From contig JAGOBT010000201.1 in NCBI GenBank assembly GCA_017999135.1, positions 1 through 6,288 on the forward strand: a stretch of DNA of 6,288 bases, in the 5' to 3' direction. Under the pieces are notes generated by a model. The model searched no databases, was not told the DNA's origin, and saw only the letters and a list, made by a program, of their open reading frames with translations. The position numbers were made by a program, and so were the translations under genes. This DNA is from Burkholderiaceae bacterium. Its GTDB lineage: Bacteria; Pseudomonadota; Gammaproteobacteria; Burkholderiales; Burkholderiaceae_C. Shown piece after piece: positions 1 through 6,039 of this stretch (within the stretch, counting starts at the first letter, position 1; each line of letters starts with the position of its first letter).

Positions 1-597
1 GTGCTGGTGCCGGCACTGGAAGACTTCAGCCGCGCCCACCCGGGCATCGACATCGAGGTGGTGCTGTCGATCCCGTTTCTGGACAACCCGGCCCACAGCG
101 CGCCGCAGGCCGACGTGGCGGTGCGCCATGGTGACGCCGCGGCGCTGGGCGGCACGGTGCTGATGCACGACGTGGTGTTGCCGGTGGCCGCGCCGGCACT
201 GCTGCAGCGCCTGGGTTGGCGCGGCGCCCAGGCCACGCCGGCTGACCTGGCCCTGGCGCCGCTGCTGCGCACGCCGGTCGAACCCTGGGCACCGTGGTTC
301 GCTGCCGCCGGCCTGCCCTGGCCCGAGCCGGCGCAGGGCCCGCGCCTGGTCGACCTGGGGCTGACGCTGGAAGCCGCGCTGGGCGGCCAGGGCGTGGCGC
401 TGGCCCGGCCGGCGCTGGCCCGGCGCTGGCTGGCCGACGGCAGCCTGGTGCCGCTGTTCGACTTGACGGCCAGGCCGGCGCACCAGTACCTGCATCTGCC
501 GGTGGCCACTGGCGGCGCGGCGGCTGACTTCGCCCGCTGGCTGGTGGGTGTGGGCCAGGCCGCTGCGGCCGAAGGCCTGGCCGCACTGCGCCACTGA
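1..597 (+). CDS. LysR-type transcriptional regulator, C-terminal effector-binding part (5'-truncated by window edge)
   Basis: This is the effector-binding (periplasmic-binding-protein-like) domain of a LysR-family transcription factor. The frame is open from base 1 and stops at TGA 595-597. The visible 198 residues lack the N-terminal winged helix-turn-helix that a full regulator of about 300 residues would have, so the true start lies upstream and the GTG at base 1 is probably internal Val. Family features visible are the opening LVPALEDFSRAHPGIDIEV, the DVAVRHGD segment (residues 38-45) where GcvA-like members have DVAIRYGDG, VVLPVAAPALL just after it, and LTLEAALGGQGVALAR (from residue 121), the conserved second-lobe segment. 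The ending, with LADGSLVPLF and then the HQYLHLP strand, is also typical. The effector and targets cannot be read from this part. LysR regulators often control a divergent neighbour, which would lie outside the window. Control of the downstream lldD-like gene is possible but unsupported. Confidence 0.8.
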   Translation: MLVPALEDFSRAHPGIDIEVVLSIPFLDNPAHSAPQADVAVRHGDAAALGGTVLMHDVVLPVAAPALLQRLGWRGAQATPADLALAPLLRTPVEPWAPWFAAAGLPWPEPAQGPRLVDLGLTLEAALGGQGVALARPALARRWLADGSLVPLFDLTARPAHQYLHLPVATGGAAADFARWLVGVGQAAAAEGLAALRH

Positions 598-604
598 GCG
601 TTCA

Positions 605-623
605 GCCGGAGCAAGCTTCCGGC
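605..623 (+). terminator. possible hairpin just after the LysR-type gene
   Basis: GCCGGA (605-610) pairs with TCCGGC (618-623) across a 7-nt loop containing AAGCTT-like sequence, starting 8 nt after the regulator's stop codon. A G-U pair could extend the stem by one. No T-run follows, so this is not a classical intrinsic terminator. It may be a weak or Rho-assisted stop, or chance in GC-rich DNA. Confidence 0.3.
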
Positions 624-675
624 CAGCCACGCCCAGGATTCCGGCCCTGCCGCTGCCGCCGCGCCGGCGGGCCGC

Positions 676-707
676 TACGATGCGCCGGCTGCCAAAAATC
701 CAGGAGA
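676..707 (+). promoter_or_regulatory. candidate -10 element and ribosome binding site of the lldD-like gene
   Basis: The 116-bp gap after the LysR-type gene holds TACGAT at 676-681, a 4/6 match to the sigma-70 -10 consensus in the GCTACGATG context. At 17-bp spacing the -35 position (653-658, CTGCCG) matches poorly. Transcription would start near 688, giving a leader of about 26 nt. AGGAGA at 702-707 is a strong Shine-Dalgarno, 6 nt before the GTG at 714. It is what decides the GTG start, and no other start nearby has such spacing. The ribosome site is well supported; the promoter is tentative. Confidence 0.5.
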
Positions 708-713
708 CACCCC

Positions 714-1871
714 GTGCCCGTGATCACCACCATCGAAGACCTGCGCCAGCTGGCCGAGAAGCGCGTGCCGCGCATGTTCTACGACTATGCCGATTCCGGC
801 AGCTGGACCGAAGGCACCTACCGCGCCAACGAGGCCGACTTCCACGGCATCCAGCTGCGCCAGCGCGTGGCGGTGAACATGGAGAACCGCAGCACCGCCA
901 CCACGCTGGTGGGCAGCATCCCGGCGAAGATGCCGGTGGTCATCGCCCCGGTGGGGCTGACGGGCATGCAGCATGCCGACGGCGAGATCCATGCCGCCCG
1001 TGCGGCCGAGAAGTTCGGCATCCCGTTCACGCTGAGCACGATGAGCATCTGCTCGATCGAGGACATCGCGCAGAACACCAGCGCGCCGTTCATCTTCCAG
1101 CTCTACATGATGCGCGACCGCGACGCCATGGCCCGCATGATCGACCGCTGCAAGGCCGCCAAGTGCAGCGCCCTGGTGCTGACGCTGGACCTGCAGGTGA
1201 TCGGCCAGCGCCACAAGGACCTGAAGAACGGCCTGACCGCGCCGCCGCGGCCCACGCTGCGCAACATCGTCAACCTGATGACCAAGCCGCGCTGGTGCCT
1301 GGGCATGGCCGGCACGCGCCGCCGCAGCTTCGGCAACCTGGTCGGCCATGTGAAGGGTGTCAGTGACATGAGCAGCCTGGCCGCCTGGACCAACGAGCAG
1401 TTCGACCCGCGCCTGAACTGGGACGACGTGAAGTGGGTCAAGCAGCAATGGGGCGGCAAGCTGATCCTCAAGGGCATCATGGATGTCGAAGACGCGCAGC
1501 TGGCGGTGCAGAGCGGCGCCGATGCCATCGTCGTCAGCAACCACGGCGGGCGGCAGCTGGATGGCGCGCCCAGCAGCATCAGCGCCCTGCCGGCCATCGT
1601 GGCGGCGGTGGGCAGCCAGATCGAGGTGTGGATGGACGGCGGCATCCGCATGGGCCAGGACGTGCTGAAGGCCTGGGCCCTGGGCGCGCGCGGCACCATG
1701 ATCGGGCGCGCCATGGTCTACGGCCTGGGCGCGATGGGCGAGGCCGGCGTCACCAAGGCGCTGCAGATCCTGCACAAGGAGCTGGACATCACCATGGCCT
1801 TCTGCGGCCACACCAACATCCAGAACGTGGACCAGCGCATCCTGCTGCCGGGCACCTACCCGGTGGCGTGA
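714..1871 (+). CDS. lldD: FMN-dependent alpha-hydroxy-acid dehydrogenase, probably L-lactate dehydrogenase (quinone-linked)
   Basis: The 385-residue protein, full length for the family, is an FMN-binding TIM-barrel enzyme that oxidises an L-2-hydroxy acid to the 2-oxo acid. For LldD this is L-lactate to pyruvate, passing electrons to the quinone pool at the inner face of the cytoplasmic membrane. Residues matching the glycolate oxidase/LldD active site are all present: Tyr25 (FYDYAD), Tyr131 (FQLYMM), Asp159 (LTLDLQ), Arg166 (GQRHKD), Lys253 (LILKGI), and the catalytic His277 with substrate-binding Arg280 in SNHGGRQLDG. The FMN-phosphate segments DGGIRMGQD (308-316) and GRAMVYG (331-337) follow. 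Residues about 180-240 form the variable loop-4 region that associates with membrane in LldD. The GTG start is set by AGGAGA 6 nt upstream. No lactate permease or lldR lies beside it, so the substrate is inferred from family. Glycolate, mandelate or another 2-hydroxy acid remains possible. The family call is near certain; the lactate call is likely. Confidence 0.85.
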   Translation: MPVITTIEDLRQLAEKRVPRMFYDYADSGSWTEGTYRANEADFHGIQLRQRVAVNMENRSTATTLVGSIPAKMPVVIAPVGLTGMQHADGEIHAARAAEKFGIPFTLSTMSICSIEDIAQNTSAPFIFQLYMMRDRDAMARMIDRCKAAKCSALVLTLDLQVIGQRHKDLKNGLTAPPRPTLRNIVNLMTKPRWCLGMAGTRRRSFGNLVGHVKGVSDMSSLAAWTNEQFDPRLNWDDVKWVKQQWGGKLILKGIMDVEDAQLAVQSGADAIVVSNHGGRQLDGAPSSISALPAIVAAVGSQIEVWMDGGIRMGQDVLKAWALGARGTMIGRAMVYGLGAMGEAGVTKALQILHKELDITMAFCGHTNIQNVDQRILLPGTYPVA

Positions 1872-1878
1872 AGTCTGC

Positions 1879-2526
1879 TCAGGCCGCCGCTGCGGCCCGG
1901 CGTGCCTTCCAGGCGCCGAAGATGGCGATCAGCCCGGGGATGATGATCATCGCCCAGATGATCTTGCTGAGGTTGGCCTGCACCCAGGGCACATTGCCGA
2001 ACACATAGCCCGCCGTCACCAGGCCCACCACCCACAGGATGGCGCCGGTGACGTTGTAGAAGCTGAACTTGCCGCGGCTCATCTCGGCCACGCCGGCCAC
2101 GAACGGCACGAAGGTGCGCACGAACGGCATGAAGCGCGCCAGCACCAGGGTGATGCCGCCGTACTTCTCGTAGAAGGCATGGGCCTGCTCGAAGGCGCGG
2201 CGGTTGAACCAGCGTGAATCGGGCCAAGCGAACACCTTGGGCCCGAAGTAGCGGCCGATGCTGTAGTTGACCTGGTCGCCCGCCACCGCCGCCACCAGCA
2301 GCAGCGCCATCACCAGCGGGTAGTTCATCAGGCCCGCCCCGGCCAGCGCGCCCACCACGAACAGCAGCGAATCACCCGGCAGGAAGGGCATCACCACCAG
2401 CCCGGTCTCGACGAAGATGATCAGGAACAGCAGCGCATAGACCCAGCCGCCATAGGCGTCGACAAACTCTTTCAGGTGGCGGTCGACATGCAGGATGAAG
2501 TCGACCAGGGTCATGATGGCGTCCAT
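1879..2526 (-). CDS. DedA-family inner-membrane protein (SNARE-associated/VTT domain)
   Basis: The 215-residue polytopic membrane protein has the usual length of DedA proteins. E. coli YqjA/YghB are needed for normal envelope function and proton-linked homeostasis, and other DedA members recycle undecaprenyl phosphate. It resembles the YqjA type: acidic Glu40 and Asp52 in VETGLVVMPFLPGDSLLF, and paired Arg131 and Arg137 in ARFMPFVRTFVPFVAGV. These sit one residue on from the essential YqjA residues Glu39, Asp51, Arg130 and Arg136. Hydrophobic stretches lie at about 29-47, 54-82, 125-148, 156-176 and 184-205, and the short cytoplasmic tail is Lys/Arg then Ala-rich. The ATG at 2526 is chosen because it gives the conserved N-terminal helix. 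Met5 is an alternative, and neither has a clear Shine-Dalgarno (see the promoter entry). The gene is divergent from mutL and convergent with lldD, so it is probably transcribed alone. The exact substrate is not readable. Confidence 0.9.
   Translation of the reverse strand: MDAIMTLVDFILHVDRHLKEFVDAYGGWVYALLFLIIFVETGLVVMPFLPGDSLLFVVGALAGAGLMNYPLVMALLLVAAVAGDQVNYSIGRYFGPKVFAWPDSRWFNRRAFEQAHAFYEKYGGITLVLARFMPFVRTFVPFVAGVAEMSRGKFSFYNVTGAILWVVGLVTAGYVFGNVPWVQANLSKIIWAMIIIPGLIAIFGAWKARRAAAAA
1882..1897. terminator. GC hairpin at the lldD/dedA convergent junction (weak terminator candidate)
   Basis: GGCCGC (1882-1887) and GCGGCC (1892-1897) form a 6-bp stem with a 4-nt loop inside the last codons of dedA, in the part that encodes the C-terminal Ala run. 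The two stop codons are only 7 bp apart, so any terminator must overlap coding sequence. Neither strand has a T-run after the stem, so intrinsic termination is not supported. The hairpin may simply reflect the Ala codons. Confidence 0.2.
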
Positions 2527-2534
2527 GGCGGCGG

Positions 2535-2540
2535 ATTATC
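2535..2540 (-). promoter_or_regulatory. candidate -10 element (GATAAT) of dedA, almost at the start codon
   Basis: Read on the minus strand, GATAAT (2540 down to 2535) differs from TATAAT at one base and lies 8 nt before the dedA ATG at 2526. A start about 7 nt past the element would fall near 2528, leaving a leader of roughly 2 nt. No Shine-Dalgarno is visible before the ATG (CCGCCGCC lies between). The -35 position is GC-rich and matches poorly. It is the mirror copy of the mutL element. Confidence 0.5.
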
Positions 2541-2570
2541 CCGGGCAGGCTGGCGTGCCCGGCCGGCCGG

Positions 2571-2576
2571 GATAAT
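2571..2576 (+). promoter_or_regulatory. candidate -10 element (GATAAT) of mutL, giving a leaderless start
   Basis: GATAAT at 2571-2576 matches the sigma-70 -10 consensus at five of six bases. Six bases separate it from the ATG at 2583, so a start at the usual 7-nt distance would be the A of the start codon itself. No Shine-Dalgarno is present at the normal distance; the nearest purine stretch, GGGA, is part of the element. The -35 match is weak (around 2548-2555). Confidence 0.5.
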
Positions 2577-2582
2577 CCGGCC

Positions 2583-4499
2583 ATGACATTGGCCACAGCC
2601 CCGCGCCGCATCCAGGCCCTGCCCGATGCGCTGATCAGCCAGATCGCCGCCGGCGAGGTGGTGGAACGGCCGGCCTCGGTGGTGCGTGAGCTGGTCGACA
2701 ACGCGCTGGACGCCGGCGCCAGCCAGATCACCGTGCGGCTGATGGCCGGCGGCGTGCGCAGCATCGTGGTGGAAGACGACGGCTGCGGCATCCCGCCCGA
2801 CCAGCTGGTGCTGGCGGTGCAGCGCCATGCCACCAGCAAGATCGCCAGCCTGACCGATTTGGAGGCGGTGGGCACGATGGGCTTTCGCGGCGAGGCGCTG
2901 GCCGCCATCGCATCGATTGCCGATCTCAGCCTGGCCAGCCGCACCGCCGACGCCGCCCACGCCAGCCGGCTGGACGCCCACAGCGGCGAACTGCAGCCCG
3001 CCGCCCGCGCCACCGGCACCAGCGTGGAGGTGCGCGAGCTGTTCTTCGCCACCCCGGCGCGCCGCAAGTTCCTGAAGACCGATGCCACCGAGCTGGCGCA
3101 CTGCCTGGAGGCGGTGCGGCGCCATGCGCTGGCGCGGCCCGAGGTCGGCTTTGCGGTGTGGCACGAAGGCAAGCTGGTGGCGCAGTGGCGGCGCGCCGCC
3201 GGCGCCAGCCCGTCCCAGGCCGCTGAACAGCGCATCGCCGACGTGCTGGGCGAAGACTTCATCGCCCAGAGCCGCCCGTTCGACGCCACCGTGGGCCCGG
3301 TGCGGGTGCACGGCCGCGCCGGCCTGCCCGACGCGGCCCGCAGCCGCAGCGACCAGCAATATGCCTACGTCAACGGCCGCTACGTGCGCGACCGGTTGAT
3401 CGGCCACGGCGCCCGCGCCGCCTATGAAGACGTGCTGCATGGCAGCCGCCAGCCCAGTTGGGTGCTGTTTGTCGCCATCGACCCGCTGCGGGTGGACGTG
3501 AACGTGCACCCGACCAAGATCGAGGTGCGCTTCCGCGACGGGCGCGAAGTGCACCAGGCCGTGCGGCATGCGGTCGAGGCAGCGCTGGCGCCATCGCGCG
3601 CGCCGGTGGTGGCCCCAGCCTCAACGGGGGTCGACGGCGGCTCGGCGCCAGCCCACTTGCCAGCCGATACCGACCCGGCTGCCCGGCCGTTTGCCGGCTG
3701 GGCCAATGACTTCAACGGCGGCGGCACCGCCACGCCGCCCGCCCGGCCCGCCTGGACCCCGGCGGTGGCAGGCGGGCAGACCCGCCTGGGCCTGCAGGAC
3801 GTGGCCGTGCTGTACGCGCAGGACGCGGCCCCGCGCTGGCCTGCAGCGGCAGCCGCGCCATCCACCGCTGCGCCGGCCACGGCCACAGCCGACACCACCG
3901 CAGAGGCCTGGCCGCTGGGCCGCGCCCTGGCCCAGCTGGCCGGTGCCTACATCCTGGCCGAGAACGCCCAGGGCCTGGTGGTGGTCGACATGCACGCCGC
4001 GCACGAGCGCATCGTCTACGAGCGACTGAAGGCCGCGCAGGGCGACGCCGCCGGCCAGGCGCTGGCCAGCCAGCCGCTGCTGATCCCCGCCACCTTTGCC
4101 GCCACGCCCACCGAGCTGGCCGCCGCCGACGGCTGCGCCGGCGCCCTGGCCGCGCTGGGCCTGGACGTGGCGCCGCTGTCGCCCGGCGTGCTGGCGGTGC
4201 GTGCCCGCCCCGCCGCCCTGCCCGACGCCGACCCGGTGGCCCTGGCCCGCGCCGTGCTGGCCGAACTGGCCGAGGTGGAAGCCACCCAGCTGGTGCAGCG
4301 CGCCCGCGACGAACTGCTGGCCACCATGGCCTGCCATGGCGCGGTGCGGGCCAACCGCCAGCTCACCCTGCCCGAGATGAACGCGCTGCTGCGCGACATG
4401 GAACGCACCGAGCGCGCCGACCAATGCAACCACGGCCGGCCCACCTGGCGGCAGGTGACGCTGCGCGAACTCGACCACTTGTTCCTGCGCGGTCGCTGA
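2583..4499 (+). CDS. mutL: DNA mismatch repair protein MutL, endonuclease-motif type
   Basis: The 638-residue MutL links MutS mismatch recognition to strand incision and unwinding. The N-terminal GHKL ATPase (about 10-335) has IAAGEVVERP, the ELVDNALDAGA motif with catalytic Glu36 and Mg-binding Asn40, the DDGCGIP box (65-71), HATSKI (82-87) and GFRGEAL (100-106), then GTSVEV and TPARRKFL. An Ala/Pro/Gly-rich linker spans about 338-440. The C-terminal dimerisation domain carries DMHAAHERIVYE (469-480), fitting the metal-binding endonuclease pattern DQHA-x2-E-x4-E with Met for Gln. It also has ACHGAVRAN (from 583) and CNHGRP (615-620), variants of the other nuclease motifs. QPLLIP (497-502) fits the QxxLxP beta-clamp-binding motif. 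E. coli MutL, which uses MutH, lacks the nuclease motif, so this one probably nicks DNA itself. The ATG at 2583 gives the normal MutL N terminus. The usual Burkholderiales neighbour miaA does not follow within the window. Confidence 0.97.
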   Translation: MTLATAPRRIQALPDALISQIAAGEVVERPASVVRELVDNALDAGASQITVRLMAGGVRSIVVEDDGCGIPPDQLVLAVQRHATSKIASLTDLEAVGTMGFRGEALAAIASIADLSLASRTADAAHASRLDAHSGELQPAARATGTSVEVRELFFATPARRKFLKTDATELAHCLEAVRRHALARPEVGFAVWHEGKLVAQWRRAAGASPSQAAEQRIADVLGEDFIAQSRPFDATVGPVRVHGRAGLPDAARSRSDQQYAYVNGRYVRDRLIGHGARAAYEDVLHGSRQPSWVLFVAIDPLRVDVNVHPTKIEVRFRDGREVHQAVRHAVEAALAPSRAPVVAPASTGVDGGSAPAHLPADTDPAARPFAGWANDFNGGGTATPPARPAWTPAVAGGQTRLGLQDVAVLYAQDAAPRWPAAAAAPSTAAPATATADTTAEAWPLGRALAQLAGAYILAENAQGLVVVDMHAAHERIVYERLKAAQGDAAGQALASQPLLIPATFAATPTELAAADGCAGALAALGLDVAPLSPGVLAVRARPAALPDADPVALARAVLAELAEVEATQLVQRARDELLATMACHGAVRANRQLTLPEMNALLRDMERTERADQCNHGRPTWRQVTLRELDHLFLRGR

Positions 4500-4500
4500 T

Positions 4501-4560
4501 CAGGGATGATTCCGCCGAAACACGGGATATGAACTATCTGATCAAGCTGGCATAAGCAAC
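4501..4560 (+). promoter_or_regulatory. AT-richer leader upstream of the haloperoxidase gene, probable promoter region
   Basis: This 60-base stretch in the 111-bp gap after mutL has 29 G/C bases by hand count, clearly lower than the surrounding coding DNA. That suggests promoter function. Several -10-like words occur (CATAAG 4551-4556, AACTAT 4532-4537), but none has a good -35 partner at 16-18 bp, so I do not choose one. GGGAT recurs at 4503, 4524 and 4561. No intrinsic terminator for mutL is evident. Confidence 0.35.
4529..4555 (+). CDS. possible 8-residue upstream peptide (MNYLIKLA)
   Basis: ATG at 4529 opens an 8-codon frame ending at TAA 4553-4555, 55 nt before the haloperoxidase start. 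GGG at 4524-4526 is too close to the ATG (2 nt) to be a good ribosome site. The codons use A/T more than the neighbours do. It could be a translated leader peptide, or chance in an AT-richer promoter region. I recognise no known leader. Confidence 0.15.
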   Translation: MNYLIKLA

Positions 4561-4568
4561 GGGATTCG

Positions 4569-4588
4569 CAGACCTGTCATCGGGTCTG
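4569..4588 (+). promoter_or_regulatory. small inverted repeat in the leader of the haloperoxidase gene
   Basis: CAGACC (4569-4574) and GGTCTG (4583-4588) form a 6-bp stem with an 8-nt loop, ending 22 nt before the start codon and just ahead of the G-run (4599-4603) that serves as ribosome site. It could be an operator half-site pair or an RNA hairpin affecting translation. It is short enough to be chance. Confidence 0.25.
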
Positions 4589-4610
4589 TCCACATCCTGG
4601 GGGTTCCTGC

Positions 4611-6029
4611 ATGCAACGCCGCGCCTTTCTCGCCCAATCTGCCGCCGTCGGGGCCACGCTGGCAGCCGCCGTCCCTGCGCATGCCTCCTGGTCCACGCCC
4701 AGCAACGTGGTGCTGTGGAACCGGGCCATGCTGCAGGCGGTGCAGAACACGGTGATGCCGGTGACCATCGCCGCCCGCGCCCTGGCCATGGTGCACGAGG
4801 CCATCTACAACGCCTGGGCCCACTACGACCGGTGGGCCTACTTCACCCAGCCCTGGCTGCGCAAGCGCGGGTCGGCGGAATGGAACAGCATCAACAAGCG
4901 GGTGGCCATCAGCCACGCTGCCCATGGCGTGCTGACCGAGCTGTTTCCCACCCAGGTGCAGGCCCTGTTCGACCCGCTGCTGCAGGCCAGCATCGCCGAC
5001 GCGTGGCAGTCCTACGGTGGCTGGCAGGCCGGCAACGTGGGCCGTGATGTCGCCTGGCGGGTGATCAACGCGCGCAACAACGACGGCGCCAACATGCGCG
5101 GCGACCTGGCACCCGGCGCCTACAGCGACTGGACAGGCTACCGCAGCGTCAACACCCCCGACCTGGTGACCGACATCGACCGCTGGCAGCCGCTGCGCCT
5201 GCCCAATGCGGCCGGCGTGCTGACGGTGCAGACCTTTCTCACCCCGCATTGGGGCCGGGTCAAGCCGTTCGCGCTGAGTTCAGGCGCGGCGTTCCGGCCG
5301 TCGCTCAGCCCGCGTGGTGCCACCCAGGCCGAGATCGACGAGGTGCTGCGCCTGAGCGCCGCGCTGGACGACCGCAGCAAGGCGCTGGGCGACTTCTTTG
5401 CCCAGAACCCGGGCGCCGTCACCCCGCCCGGCCAGTGGCTGCAGATCGCCGAACAGGTGTCGCAGATCGACTGCAACGACCTCGACCGCGACGTCAAGCT
5501 GTTCTTCACCACCGCCCAGGCCGGGCTGGACGCCAGCATCGCCGCCTGGGACGCCAAGCGCTTCCACGACCAGTCGCGTCCGGCCACGGTGATTCCGATC
5601 CGCTACCGCGGCCAGTCGATCCGTGCCTGGGGCGGCCCGGGCAAGGGCACGCAGACCATCCTGGGCGAGAACTGGATCCCCTGGCAGAGGCCGTCCAACC
5701 GCTCCCCGCCGTTCCCCGATTTCGTCTCGGGCCACAGCACCTTCAGCGCCGCCTGCGCCACCGCCATCGCCCGCGTGCGCGGCAGCGATGCGGTCACCCT
5801 CACCGCCACCGTGCCCAAGGGCGCCTTCCGCACCGACCCGGGCTTGCCGGTCGCCGACGTCACCTTCATCTGGCGCTCGCTGAGCGAGGCGGCCGATGCA
5901 GCCGGCTATTCCCGCCGCGTGACCGGTATCCACTGGGAGCGCAGCGACCTGAGCGGCCGCGTGCTGGGGCGCCAGGTGGGCACCGCCGTGGCCAACAAGG
6001 CGCTGGAGCTGTTCGACGGGCCCTGGTGA
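4611..6029 (+). CDS. secreted vanadium-dependent haloperoxidase-like protein (PAP2 superfamily)
   Basis: The 472-residue protein belongs to the vanadium haloperoxidase branch of the PAP2 phosphatase fold. Such enzymes bind vanadate and use hydrogen peroxide to oxidise halides to hypohalous acid. All three vanadate/phosphate-binding motifs are intact: K-x6-RP (Lys316 to Arg323-Pro324), SGH with catalytic His375 (FVSGHSTFS), and SR-x5-H (Arg435, His441). By remembered alignment with Curvularia chloroperoxidase, Trp313 and Phe368 match its Trp350 and Phe397; bromoperoxidases have His at the latter place. The N-terminal VVLWNRAML and ALAMVHEAIYNAW segments are typical of bacterial members. Residues 1-25 form a signal peptide with a twin-arginine start (QRRAFLA), an Ala-rich core and an AHA cleavage site, so export through Tat is likely. 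GGGGG 7 nt upstream supports the ATG. The gene stands alone, 111 bp after mutL and 10 bp from a convergent gene. Halide use is inferred; acid phosphatase activity is the main alternative. Confidence 0.87.
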   Translation: MQRRAFLAQSAAVGATLAAAVPAHASWSTPSNVVLWNRAMLQAVQNTVMPVTIAARALAMVHEAIYNAWAHYDRWAYFTQPWLRKRGSAEWNSINKRVAISHAAHGVLTELFPTQVQALFDPLLQASIADAWQSYGGWQAGNVGRDVAWRVINARNNDGANMRGDLAPGAYSDWTGYRSVNTPDLVTDIDRWQPLRLPNAAGVLTVQTFLTPHWGRVKPFALSSGAAFRPSLSPRGATQAEIDEVLRLSAALDDRSKALGDFFAQNPGAVTPPGQWLQIAEQVSQIDCNDLDRDVKLFFTTAQAGLDASIAAWDAKRFHDQSRPATVIPIRYRGQSIRAWGGPGKGTQTILGENWIPWQRPSNRSPPFPDFVSGHSTFSAACATAIARVRGSDAVTLTATVPKGAFRTDPGLPVADVTFIWRSLSEAADAAGYSRRVTGIHWERSDLSGRVLGRQVGTAVANKALELFDGPW

Positions 6030-6039
6030 GCGCGCAGCG

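Larger units (their letters stand above)
2532..2579. repeat. perfect 13-bp inverted repeat between dedA and mutL, with a nested 7-bp stem
   Basis: CGGATTATCCCGG at 2532-2544 is the exact reverse complement of CCGGGATAATCCG at 2567-2579, with a 22-bp spacer. Inside it, CCGGGCA (2541-2547) can pair with TGCCCGG (2556-2562) around an 8-nt loop; the two pairings compete for bases 2541-2544. Each outer arm holds a GATAAT element facing outward towards the nearer gene. The repeat may be two copies of one promoter core, an operator for a dimeric regulator, or a transcribed hairpin. It fills nearly all of the 56-bp gap. Confidence 0.75.

Noticed and set aside
1..3. GTG at the first base as the real start of the LysR-type gene.
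   Set aside because: A 198-residue product would lack the DNA-binding domain. The frame begins in the effector domain at the window edge, so truncation by the window is the simpler reading.
548..1366. Plus-strand open frame overlapping the LysR end and the first half of lldD.
   Set aside because: It lies in another frame over two real genes, with Arg/His/Ala-rich composition and no ribosome site or family features.
675..1811. Long open frame on the minus strand opposite the lldD-like gene (378 codons).
   Set aside because: It is antisense to a gene with a complete set of catalytic residues. Its translation is low-complexity Ala/His/Gly/Arg-rich, as expected for the mirror frame of GC-rich DNA, and no domain is recognisable.
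2511..3569. Long minus-strand frame covering the start of mutL and the dedA-mutL gap.
   Set aside because: It is a shadow of mutL, rich in Gly/Ala/His with no motifs, and would overlap the start of dedA.
3594..3903. Ala/Pro-rich part of mutL considered as an insertion or frameshift.
   Set aside because: MutL proteins normally have a variable, disordered linker between the ATPase and dimerisation domains. The frame is unbroken and both flanking domains are intact.
3621..4478. Minus-strand frame opposite the mutL C-terminal half.
   Set aside because: Its Gly/Gln/His repeats are the complement of Ala/Pro-rich linker codons. The MutL reading has conserved motifs on the other strand.
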